Assembly (NCBI GenBank): GCA_025464795.1
Contig: JAODNB010000268.1
Coordinates: forward strand, 1 to 5,434
DNA: 5,434 bases
Direction of reading: 5' to 3'
Origin: Frankiales bacterium
Lineage (GTDB): Bacteria > Actinomycetota > Actinomycetes > Mycobacteriales > SCTD01
The position numbers and the translations under genes are program-made. This document shows positions 1-5,434 of the stretch, piece by piece; position 1 is the first letter of the stretch; each line of letters opens with the position of its first letter. A model generated the notes under the pieces. That model was given only the letters and a program-made list of their open reading frames with translations. It was not told the origin of the DNA and made no database searches.

Positions 1-828
1 GACCGGGGTGACGGCCCTCTTTGCCGGAGCGACGGCCTTCTTCACCGGGGCAGCGGCCTTGGCCGGCGGCGTGGCGGCAGCCTTGGCCGGGGCCTTCCTC
101 GCCGGTTCCGAGGCCTTGGCAGGCGCCCGCTTGGCGATCGGCTTGGTGGCCGGCTGCGCGACGCGTGCGGTGGGCGCGGTGACGGTACGCGGTACGCGCA
201 CCGACGCGGCCTTGGCGGCCACAGGGGTTTCGGGGGTTTCGGGGGTTTCGGGGCTGGGCGCCACGAGCTCGACCGTCGCCTCCTCGTCTGCCACGCCGGG
301 CCGGGTGTCCTCGGTCTTCTCGACCAGGGGCGCCGCGGGAGCTGCGGTCAGGGACTCGTCGGGCTTGCAGACGCCGCACGCGGTGTAGCTGTCGGCACGA
401 GCCACGGCGACGTCCACCGACTCGGCCTCCTTGCCGGCGAGGTAGCGGCAGCCCTCGACGTGGTAGCGGGGGCGTCCGGCCACGACCAGCACCTGCCCGG
501 TCGCACCCTCGGCGGCGGGGGCCTTGTAGACCGCGGGCAGCGTCGAGACCGAGGAGCCCGCGTCGTCGCCGTGATCACGGTGGAGCAGCTTGTCGCCGGC
601 CCGAGCGACGGCCCCGACACCGGCCATGACAGCTCCGCCGGAGTGGTGCGTGCTCTCCGCGTCGGGCTGCACCTCCTTGCGCCGCTGCAGGATCCCGATC
701 ACCAGGAACACGAAGGAGGCCAGGCTGACGGCGATCGAGGCGTACACGAACCCCAAGCTGGGGTCGACGAGCCCGATGACGAGCAGGACAAGGGCGACGA
801 GGACAAGTGCCCCGCTGATGACGATCAC
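1..828 (-). CDS. Membrane-anchored protein with Ada-like HCCC putative metal site and H1-like Lys/Ala tail (3' end outside window)
   Basis: I do not recognise a named gene. The frame stays open for 276 codons from a GTG to the left edge, so the C-terminus is missing. The GTG is chosen because GGAGGA lies 8 bases upstream and the protein opens directly into a membrane helix. Visible parts: hydrophobic helices at about residues 2-21 and 26-49, separated by a short Asp-Pro-Ser turn and followed by QRRK, which suggests both termini are cytoplasmic; a polar linker at 50-115; a small module at about 119-157 with H123, C127, C151 and C154. The spacing H-x3-C-x23-C-x2-C, with YH...CRYL and CGVCKP contexts, resembles the Ada-type zinc-binding fold, with His in place of the first Cys. 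An acidic Thr/Pro stretch (157-190) follows, including three ETP repeats. From about 191 the chain is rich in Lys, Ala and Pro, like histone H1 tails. Metal binding and contact with nucleic acid are inferences. It follows divIVA on the same strand. Confidence 0.8.
   Translation of the reverse strand, partial: MIVISGALVLVALVLLVIGLVDPSLGFVYASIAVSLASFVFLVIGILQRRKEVQPDAESTHHSGGAVMAGVGAVARAGDKLLHRDHGDDAGSSVSTLPAVYKAPAAEGATGQVLVVAGRPRYHVEGCRYLAGKEAESVDVAVARADSYTACGVCKPDESLTAAPAAPLVEKTEDTRPGVADEEATVELVAPSPETPETPETPVAAKAASVRVPRTVTAPTARVAQPATKPIAKRAPAKASEPARKAPAKAAATPPAKAAAPVKKAVAPAKRAVTPV
224..253 (-). repeat. Nine-base tandem repeat encoding Glu-Thr-Pro units
   Basis: The plus strand shows three near-identical 9-base units of the form GGGGGTTTC (the first differs by one base), with a partial unit after them. 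On the coding strand this gives ETPETPETP at about residues 194-202 of the membrane-anchored protein. The unit length is a multiple of three, so copy-number changes would keep the frame. It lies between the acidic stretch and the Lys/Ala-rich tail. Confidence 0.85.
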
Positions 829-836
829 GTGGAGGG

Positions 837-842
837 TCCTCC
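837..842 (-). promoter_or_regulatory. Ribosome binding site deciding the GTG start at 828
   Basis: The minus strand reads GGAGGA, then 8 bases, then GTG. This is a strong Shine-Dalgarno match and fixes the start of the membrane-anchored protein. The bases just after it are complementary (GGAG, then GACC, then CUCC), so the site could fold into a small 4-bp hairpin that partly hides it. Confidence 0.65.
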
Positions 843-854
843 GACAAGGGGTTC

Positions 855-919
855 GCGGACAAGCCTTGGCATCCTACTGATGCCTGCAGTGGGCCTGTCC
901 GCAGAGGGCTGTTGCGGAC
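855..919 (-). other. Intergenic inverted repeats that could form alternative RNA hairpins
   Basis: This lies between the divIVA stop and the next gene. In transcript order there are three related segments: GUCCGCA (919-913), UGCGGACA (903-896) and UGUCCGC (861-855). The middle one pairs perfectly over 7 bases with the first (9-base loop), or over 7 bases with the third, but not with both at once. Inside the second arrangement sits another perfect 6-bp stem, GGCATC/GATGCC (884-879 with 873-868), with a 5-base loop. No U-run follows either hairpin, so a classic intrinsic terminator is not supported. An attenuator, an mRNA-stability element or a processing site is possible, but function is inference. 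Confidence 0.5.
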
Positions 920-1978
920 TCAGGGCTGCGTGGGGGGTTCGGGCCCTTCGTCGACCTGCTCGAGCTGGACAGCGGGCGGAACAACCGTGAAGGGGCCCAT
1001 GGGCTGGGGCTCGACCGACAGGGGCGGGACGGCTCGAAGAGAGGGCGGCGCAGCAGGAAGCGGGGTCTCGTGCGGCGGACCGGAAGGGTTCGCCTCAGGA
1101 CGAGGGGAATCCGCTCTGGGCTCCGGCCCGGTGCTGATCTCGGACCACTCCGGGGGGAGCACCTGCGGGAACGCCTCTTCCTCGACCGCCGGCGCCGGCT
1201 GCCGGGCAGGAGCCGGTCGAGCCGGTGCGGCTGAGGGGTGCGGCGCGGCGCCGAACAGTGCCGGCGGCGCCACGGGTGCGGACGGCGGAGCCGGTTGGGG
1301 TGGCGGGGCGGTGACACCCGTCGGCATGGGGCCGACCGCAGCGGTACGGGCCGCAGCCGGCACCCCAGCACCCGGACCCTCGGAGGCGCCCCCGCCGCGC
1401 GTGTCCAGGTCCTTGAGCTGCGACTCGAGGTAGGCCTTGAGGCGCAGGCGGTACTCCCGCTCGAAGGCCTTCAGGTCGTCGATGCGCTTCTGCAGCTCGC
1501 CCTGCTGCCGCTGCAGGTCTGCGAGGGCGGCGGCGCTCCGCGCGTTGAGCTCGGCGTCGACGGCGCTCGCGCGCGAGCTGGCGTCAGCGAGCAGCGCGTC
1601 GGCCGCGGCGCGGGCCTCGGCCATGGCCTTGTCAGCCTCGGCCCGGGCCTCCGCCACCGCCTGGTCCGCTGTGCGCTGAGCCATCAGCAGGGTGCGAAGT
1701 GCCGCCTCCTGCGTGTCGGCCGGGAGCGGCTGGGCTGCGGCCGGGGCCGGGGCAGCCGCCGGGGCCGGAGCTGCCAGGGGCTGCTCGACCGGTGCGGCGG
1801 CGATCGGCGGGGCTCCACCCACCGAGGCCAAGCGAGCGGTGAGCGCTGCGTTCTCGGTGAGAAGGGCCGCGAGCTCCCTCTCGACCTCGTCGAGGAACTC
1901 GTCGACCTCGTTCTTGTTGTAGCCGCGGACCGACTGCCCGAAGAGCTTGTTGGAGACATCTGCAGGAGTCAGGGGCAT
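920..1978 (-). CDS. divIVA: DivIVA/Wag31 polar growth and septum-site scaffold protein
   Basis: DivIVA is a cytoplasmic coiled-coil protein that binds negatively curved membrane and, in actinobacteria, directs polar wall growth. The 352-residue product has the family layout. The N-terminal lipid-binding domain (1-53) starts MPLTPADV, with F13, R18, G19-Y20 and the EVDEFLDEVE helix. An Ala/Pro linker covers 54-87. A long Ala/Glu/Arg-rich coiled coil runs from about 88 to 193 and ends in the FEREYRLRLKAYLESQL signature. A Pro/Ala-rich, probably disordered tail covers 194-352. It is longer than mycobacterial Wag31 (about 260 residues) because of this tail. The ATG fits the conserved N-terminus, but no strong Shine-Dalgarno precedes it; only CCGGATGTGACCTG is seen. 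The yggT stop lies 25 bases upstream, so translation may depend on upstream ribosomes. Family assignment is firm; tail function is unknown. Confidence 0.95.
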   Translation of the reverse strand: MPLTPADVSNKLFGQSVRGYNKNEVDEFLDEVERELAALLTENAALTARLASVGGAPPIAAAPVEQPLAAPAPAAAPAPAAAQPLPADTQEAALRTLLMAQRTADQAVAEARAEADKAMAEARAAADALLADASSRASAVDAELNARSAAALADLQRQQGELQKRIDDLKAFEREYRLRLKAYLESQLKDLDTRGGGASEGPGAGVPAAARTAAVGPMPTGVTAPPPQPAPPSAPVAPPALFGAAPHPSAAPARPAPARQPAPAVEEEAFPQVLPPEWSEISTGPEPRADSPRPEANPSGPPHETPLPAAPPSLRAVPPLSVEPQPMGPFTVVPPAVQLEQVDEGPEPPTQP

Positions 1979-2003
1979 CAGGTCACATCCGGACGGGAGA
2001 GGG

Positions 2004-2288
2004 TCACACGTTCACGACCACGCGCATAAGGATCAGGACGACGGTGAAGAGCACGAAGAAGCCGAGGTCCAGCGACATGTTCCCGATCCGCAACGGCGGG
2101 ATCACGCGCTGGAGAGCCTTGAGGGGAGGGTCGGTGGCGGAGTACGCGAGCTCGAGCCCGATGGCGACCGGACCCTGTGGCCGGTAGCCGCGCGCGAACA
2201 TGAAGACGTACTCCATGACCATCCGGAAGATCAGCAGCAGCAGGAAGACCAGCAACGCGTAGTAGAGGACAGATCCGACGACCGTCAC
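2004..2288 (-). CDS. yggT: YggT family small integral membrane protein
   Basis: The 94-residue product has a hydrophobic helix at about 3-23, a polar loop and a second helix at about 71-93. The loop carries the family hallmark ATDPPLKALQRVIPPLRIG before the second helix. Family members have one or two such units and often sit between sepF and divIVA in Gram-positive genomes, as here. The biochemical role is not settled; links to osmotic stress and to division-complex placement have been proposed for relatives. The start is GTG, supported by GGAG 10 bases upstream (2299-2302). It lies 33 bases after sepF and 25 bases before divIVA, which fits co-transcription. The assignment rests on topology, the signature loop and gene order. 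Confidence 0.93.
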   Translation of the reverse strand: MTVVGSVLYYALLVFLLLLIFRMVMEYVFMFARGYRPQGPVAIGLELAYSATDPPLKALQRVIPPLRIGNMSLDLGFFVLFTVVLILMRVVVNV

Positions 2289-2321
2289 GGTTTCGAGGCT
2301 CCTGCGGAGAGACGAGCTGGG

Positions 2322-2852
2322 TCAGGACTGGTTGAAGAAACCGCCCTCGACGATCCGAGCCCGATCCTCTGCGGTGACGGTGAAGTGCTCCGGGGACAGC
2401 AGGAACACCTTGTTCGTGACGCGCTCGATGCGACCGTGCAGCCCGAACGTGAGGCCGGCTGCGAAGTCGACGAGCCGCTTCGCGTCGGAGTCGTCCATCT
2501 CGGTGAGGTTCATGATCACGGGTGTACCCGAACGGAAGTGCTCACCGATGGCCTTGGCGTCGTTGTAGCTGTGGGGGTGCAGCGTGGTGATGCGGTACGC
2601 GTCGTCGTAGGCAGGCACGGCCTGCGGGCGCGGGGGCGTGTCCAGGGCGACCGACCCCTGGGTACGGGCGCTCGTGTCGAACGACCGGCGGGTCACCGCG
2701 GTCGGAGGTGCAGAGGGCGCGTGGCGGCGGACCGCGACGGGCTCCTCGTACGCCTCCTCCTCCGGGTAGTCGTCGTAGGAGTCGTAGCGGTCGTGCTCGT
2801 CGTCCTCGACCAAGCCGAGGTAGAGGCCCATCTTGCGCATCACGCCTGGCAT
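2322..2852 (-). CDS. sepF: SepF, FtsZ membrane anchor and Z-ring organiser
   Basis: SepF binds membrane through an N-terminal amphipathic helix and polymerised FtsZ through its C-terminal core, and is the main FtsZ anchor in actinobacteria lacking FtsA. The 176-residue product begins MPGVMRKMGLYLGLVEDD, the expected membrane helix. A Tyr/Asp/Glu-rich linker follows (about 16-37), then a basic, Pro-rich linker to about 85. The SepF core covers about 86-165 with TLHPHSYNDAKAIGEHF, GTPVIMNLTEMDD, KRLVDFAAGL and ERVTNKVFLLSP. The C-terminus is GFFNQS, typical of actinobacterial SepF. I chose the ATG at 2852: it has GGAG 6 bases upstream and gives the standard N-terminus. A longer frame back to a GTG at 2903 would add 17 residues but has no ribosome binding site and would put extra sequence before the membrane helix. 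Confidence 0.96.
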   Translation of the reverse strand: MPGVMRKMGLYLGLVEDDEHDRYDSYDDYPEEEAYEEPVAVRRHAPSAPPTAVTRRSFDTSARTQGSVALDTPPRPQAVPAYDDAYRITTLHPHSYNDAKAIGEHFRSGTPVIMNLTEMDDSDAKRLVDFAAGLTFGLHGRIERVTNKVFLLSPEHFTVTAEDRARIVEGGFFNQS

Positions 2853-2858
2853 GCGGAG

Positions 2859-2865
2859 CTCCACT
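2859..2865 (-). promoter_or_regulatory. Ribosome binding site deciding the sepF ATG
   Basis: The minus strand reads AGTGGAG, then CTCCGC, then ATG. GGAG at a 6-base spacing supports the 2852 start of sepF over the longer GTG start at 2903, which has no comparable site before it. Confidence 0.6.
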
Positions 2866-2917
2866 GTTGTGAGGTCGGGGCGGGGGACGTTCCTGAAGCA
2901 CACATCGTGGACTGAGC

Positions 2918-3601
2918 CTAGCCGAGCGGTGGGGGTCGATGCCCCAACACGGCCGTGCCGACACGCACGTGCGTCGCTCCGGCCGCGATCGCCTGCTCCA
3001 GGTCCCCGCTCATCCCGGCACTGATCAGGGTCGCGGAGGGATGGCGGGCTCGAACCTGCTCAGCGACGACCTGCAGCCGCGCGAAGGCCTCCGCAGGCTC
3101 AGCGGCGCGCGGAGCCACCGCCATCACGCCGGCCAGCCGAAGCCCCTCGGTCTCGACAGCGAGGTCGGCAAGGGCAGGCACGTCCACCGGCAGCGCTCCC
3201 CCTCGCTCGCCGTCGAGGCTCACCTGCAGCAGGACCTCGACGGTGCGCCGGGCACGCACAGCCCCGGCCCCGAGAGCCTCCACCAGGGAGGGTCGGTCGA
3301 CGGAGTGGACGACATCGGCGTACGACGCCACGCTGCGTGCCTTGTTCGTCTGGACCTGGCCGACGAAGTGCCAGCGGACCCCGCCGACCGCCGCCGCCTT
3401 CTGGCTGGCCTCCTGGTCGCGGTTCTCGGCGAGGTCGACGACGCCGAGGTCGCGCAGCAGGACGGCGTCGCTGGCGGGCCACGTCTTGGTCACGGCCACC
3501 AGCGTGACGCACGAGGGGTCGCGGCCTGCCGCCTCGCAGGACCTGATGATGCGCGCGTTGACCTCCGCCAGGTTCGCCGCGAGCTCGTCCCGGCGGCTCA
3601 T
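2918..3601 (-). CDS. yggS: YggS/PLPBP family pyridoxal-phosphate binding protein
   Basis: Family members are monomeric PLP carriers with an alanine-racemase-like barrel; they maintain vitamin B6 balance rather than catalyse a known reaction. The 227-residue product matches the usual length. The PLP lysine is K39 in LVAVTKTWP. Further family motifs are ENRDQEA (about 59-65), WHFVGQVQTNKARSV (the HF-G-x-Q-x-NK segment), LAGVMAVAP, and the phosphate-binding end SAGMSGDLEQAIAAG with VRVGTAVLG. The residue before ENR is Ala, where Gly is usual. Its ATG overlaps the pgeF stop by four bases (ATGA) and there is no clear Shine-Dalgarno, so translation is probably coupled to pgeF. It ends with TAG, 65 bases before the sepF ATG. 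Placement between pgeF and sepF is conserved in many Gram-positive genomes. Confidence 0.95.
   Translation of the reverse strand: MSRRDELAANLAEVNARIIRSCEAAGRDPSCVTLVAVTKTWPASDAVLLRDLGVVDLAENRDQEASQKAAAVGGVRWHFVGQVQTNKARSVASYADVVHSVDRPSLVEALGAGAVRARRTVEVLLQVSLDGERGGALPVDVPALADLAVETEGLRLAGVMAVAPRAAEPAEAFARLQVVAEQVRARHPSATLISAGMSGDLEQAIAAGATHVRVGTAVLGHRPPPLG
3598..3601 (-). other. ATGA stop-start overlap of pgeF and yggS
   Basis: The four bases ATGA hold the yggS ATG and the pgeF TGA. With no good ribosome binding site before yggS, this arrangement suggests reinitiation by ribosomes finishing pgeF. Confidence 0.9.
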
Positions 3602-4323
3602 GACGGGAGCCAGACCACGCCGCCGTGGCGTCCGGTCACCCCGTCACGGCGGTAGGAGAAGAAGCGCTCCGGCTGCTCGAGGGTGCAGCCGCCCACGGCT
3701 CCGGCCCGGATGCCGAGCCGCTCGAGCTGGAGGGTCGCGCCGCGAAGCAGGTCGACGGAGGTCGTCCCAGCGCGAGTGGTGCCCCGGCTGCCCGGTGCGG
3801 ACTTCTCCACCTCGCCGGCCATGGACCCGGGGACCTCGTAGCAGAGGCCGCAGATCCCAGGGCCGAGGGTGGCGGTGATCTGCTCGGCTCCCTGCTCACG
3901 CATCACGCGCACCAGCTCCGGCAGGACGCCCTTCTGCAGACCTGGACGTCCCACGTGCGCTGCGCCGACCACGCCGTCGGCGGCCAGCAGGACCGGTAGG
4001 CAGTCGGCTCCCATCATCACCAGCGCGATCCCGGGAACGGTCGTCACCAGGGCGTCGGTGTCGTCGAGCCCGCGGCTGGTCTTGTTGCTGAGGCCCTTCA
4101 CGACGCGGACGCCACTGCCGTGCACCTGCTTCCCGAACGCCAGGCCCTCGACGCCGAGCGATCGGGTCAGCAGCTCGCGGTTGGCCAGCACCTTGCTGTG
4201 GGAGTCCTCGACGTGCACGGCGAGGTTGAGGCTGTCCCAGGGCGGCAGGCTGGTCCCGCCGCCACGCGTCGTGAACACACCTCGTGCCGGTGCGGGAAGC
4301 TCCGCGTCCAGCAGGTCGAGCAC
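3598..4323 (-). CDS. pgeF: PgeF (YlmD/YfiH) peptidoglycan editing factor, multicopper-oxidase-like fold
   Basis: PgeF proteins are cytoplasmic metalloenzymes of the old 'laccase domain' family. In E. coli the homologue removes L-Ser wrongly placed at position 2 of UDP-MurNAc precursors, and purine nucleoside phosphorylase or deaminase activity is reported for relatives. The 241-residue product is full length. Motifs: FTTRGGGTS (17-25), SLNLAVHVED, KQVHG with H68, DALVT, GADCLPVLLA with C108, AAHVGRPG with H123, and GPGICGLCYEV (154-164). H68, C108 and H123 are the expected metal ligands. The common HAGWRG loop reads HVGRPG here; I recall this as an actinobacterial variant. The GTG start lies 3 bases after the ftsZ TAG with only a weak AGTAGG before it, so translational coupling to ftsZ is likely. 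Its stop overlaps the yggS ATG. Confidence 0.95.
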   Translation of the reverse strand: MLDLLDAELPAPARGVFTTRGGGTSLPPWDSLNLAVHVEDSHSKVLANRELLTRSLGVEGLAFGKQVHGSGVRVVKGLSNKTSRGLDDTDALVTTVPGIALVMMGADCLPVLLAADGVVGAAHVGRPGLQKGVLPELVRVMREQGAEQITATLGPGICGLCYEVPGSMAGEVEKSAPGSRGTTRAGTTSVDLLRGATLQLERLGIRAGAVGGCTLEQPERFFSYRRDGVTGRHGGVVWLPS

Positions 4324-4326
4324 GGC

Positions 4327-5434
4327 CTACTTCAGGAAGTCGGGGACGTCGAGGTCGTCCTCGAACACCACGGTGCGACGCGGCCGCTCGGGCGGGGCGA
4401 CGGGAGTCGGCGTGGTCGCGGTGTAGCGCGGCTCAGCGGCGCGGACCGGCTCCTCGTAGACCTGCTCGTACTCCGGCTCCGGGGCGGGCTCGGGGGCCGC
4501 GACGCGGCGCGGCTCGGCCTTGCGGTAGGTGGGCGCGCCGCTGTCGAAGCCGGCGGCGATGACCGTCACCCGCACCTCGTCGCCGAGCGCGTCGTCGATG
4601 ACGGCGCCGAAGATGATGTTGGCGTCAGGGTGCGCGGCGTCGGCGACGAGCTGAGCGGCCTCGTTGATCTCGAAGAGCCCGAGGTCACTGCCACCGGAGA
4701 TGGAGAGCAGGACCCCGTGGGCACCGTCCATGCTGGCCTCCAGCAGCGGGCTGGCGATGGCCATCTCGGCGGCCACGATGGAGCGGTCGTCGCCACGGGC
4801 CGACCCGATGCCCATGAGGGCAGAGCCTGCGCCGCTCATGACCGACTTCACGTCGGCGAAGTCGAGGTTGATCAGACCCGGCGTCGTGATGAGGTCGGTG
4901 ATGCCCTGAACGCCGGAGAGCAGCACCTGGTCGGCGCTCTTGAAGGCGTCCATGACGCTGACCTGCTTGTCGCTGATCGACAGCAACCGGTCGTTGGGGA
5001 TGACGATGAGGGTGTCGACCTCCGCGCGCAGGGCGGCGATGCCCTCCTCGGCCTGGGTGGCCCGGCGACGTCCCTCGAAGGAGAACGGGCGGGTCACCAC
5101 GCCGATCGTGAGGGCACCGAGCGACCGCGCGACGGCAGCCACGACGGGCGCGCCACCGGTGCCGGTGCCACCGCCCTCGCCGGCCGTGACGAAGACCATG
5201 TCGGCGCCCTTGAGGACCTCCTCGATCTCGTCGCGGTGGTCGTCAGCGGCCTGGCGGCCGACCTCGGGGGCCGCACCAGCGCCGAGGCCTCGGGTCAGTT
5301 CGCGGCCCACGTCGAGCTTCACGTCGGCGTCCGACATGAGGAGCGCCTGAGCGTCGGTGTTGATGGCGATGAACTCCACGCCCTTGAGGCCGACCTCGAT
5401 CATGCGGTTGACGGCGTTGACGCCACCACCGCCG
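4327..5434 (-). CDS. ftsZ: FtsZ, tubulin-like cell division GTPase (5' end outside window)
   Basis: FtsZ polymerises with GTP into the Z-ring that recruits the divisome. The visible 368 residues start inside the first nucleotide loop (GGGGVNAVNRM); about 20 N-terminal residues are cut off by the right edge. In order: NTDAQAL (25-31), T3 loop GLGAGAAPEVG (49-59), tubulin signature GGGTGTG (87-93), TRPFSFEG (114-121), IPNDRLL (145-151), synergy loop NLDFAD (189-194) with both catalytic Asp (D191, D194), and the C-terminal domain through VRVTVIAAGFD. A variable, Pro/Glu-rich linker covers about 299-357. The end is DDLDVPDFLK, the conserved peptide that binds SepF in actinobacteria. Ala55 in the T3 loop stands where Asn or Asp is usual. 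The gene ends with TAG, 3 bases before pgeF. As the first gene visible, it may share a promoter with genes beyond the edge. Confidence 0.98.
   Translation of the reverse strand, partial: GGGGVNAVNRMIEVGLKGVEFIAINTDAQALLMSDADVKLDVGRELTRGLGAGAAPEVGRQAADDHRDEIEEVLKGADMVFVTAGEGGGTGTGGAPVVAAVARSLGALTIGVVTRPFSFEGRRRATQAEEGIAALRAEVDTLIVIPNDRLLSISDKQVSVMDAFKSADQVLLSGVQGITDLITTPGLINLDFADVKSVMSGAGSALMGIGSARGDDRSIVAAEMAIASPLLEASMDGAHGVLLSISGGSDLGLFEINEAAQLVADAAHPDANIIFGAVIDDALGDEVRVTVIAAGFDSGAPTYRKAEPRRVAAPEPAPEPEYEQVYEEPVRAAEPRYTATTPTPVAPPERPRRTVVFEDDLDVPDFLK

Noticed and set aside
184..197. Direct repeat GGTACGC x2
   Set aside because: Two adjacent 7-base copies inside coding sequence encode an unremarkable Arg/Val/Pro stretch; this is too short to mean anything by itself.
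871..901. Possible promoter for the membrane-anchored gene (CGGACA, 19 bases, TAGGAT on the minus strand)
   Set aside because: The -10 fits TAnnnT, but the -35 is only 4 of 6, the spacing is long, and both boxes fall inside the inverted repeats, which explain the sequence as well.
1238..2029. Long plus-strand open frame (263 codons) opposite divIVA
   Set aside because: It is antisense to a clear divIVA gene. Its translation is Arg/Gly-rich low-complexity sequence with no recognisable domain, as expected when a GC-rich coding strand is read in reverse.
1947..2915. Plus-strand open frame of 322 codons opposite yggT and sepF
   Set aside because: It spans two well-supported genes and the gap between them. 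Its His/Asp/Val-rich translation resembles no family I know, and a chance stop-free frame is common at this GC content.
2915..2920. TAGGCT as a -10 box for sepF on the minus strand
   Set aside because: It overlaps the yggS stop codon and I could not find a -35 element at 16-19 bases.
2930..2944. GGGGTCGATGCCCC inverted repeat near the 3' end of yggS as a terminator
   Set aside because: The stem is only 4 bases, it lies inside the coding sequence, and no U-run follows in the transcript.
2955..3878. Plus-strand open frame of 307 codons opposite yggS and pgeF
   Set aside because: It is antisense to two full-length conserved genes, with an Arg/Ser/Ala-rich low-complexity translation and no motif.
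1..5434. CRISPR arrays, insertion sequences, tRNA or rRNA genes, toxin-antitoxin or defence systems
   Set aside because: I looked for spaced repeats, terminal inverted repeats with transposase motifs, cloverleaf-like sequence and defence-protein motifs on both strands and saw none.

Overview
The window reads as a high-GC actinobacterial chromosome segment: the downstream end of the division (dcw) region. All seven genes lie on the minus strand, so transcription runs from the right edge to the left edge. Gene content and protein style suggest a member of the Actinomycetota, plausibly Nocardioidaceae/Propionibacteriales. The signs are the FtsZ tail ending in DDLDVPDFLK, an actinobacterial SepF, a long Pro/Ala-tailed DivIVA, and GTG starts. 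The family-level placement is inference from memory, not from a search.

Layout in transcription order: ftsZ (5' end cut by the right edge), pgeF/ylmD (peptidoglycan editing factor), yggS (PLP-binding protein), sepF (FtsZ membrane anchor), yggT (small membrane protein), divIVA/wag31 (polar growth scaffold), then a 91-base gap, then an uncharacterised two-helix membrane protein that runs off the left edge. The first six genes are tightly packed: gaps of 3, 65, 33 and 25 bases and one 4-base ATGA overlap. They look like one operon or a set of overlapping transcripts. There is no gene-free stretch longer than 300 bases.

How they fit together: FtsZ makes the cytokinetic ring. SepF tethers FtsZ to the membrane through the conserved FtsZ C-terminal peptide, and both partners are visible here. 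DivIVA marks curved or polar membrane and organises wall growth. PgeF keeps non-canonical residues out of peptidoglycan precursors. YggS buffers pyridoxal phosphate. YggT is a membrane protein of unclear role that accompanies this cluster.

Most of the window is ordinary conserved machinery, and I do not see a new multi-gene system. The least explained part is the left end. The last gene encodes a membrane hairpin, an Ada-like HCCC putative metal site and a histone-H1-like Lys/Ala/Pro tail. The 91-base gap before it carries three mutually complementary hexamers that could form alternative RNA hairpins.
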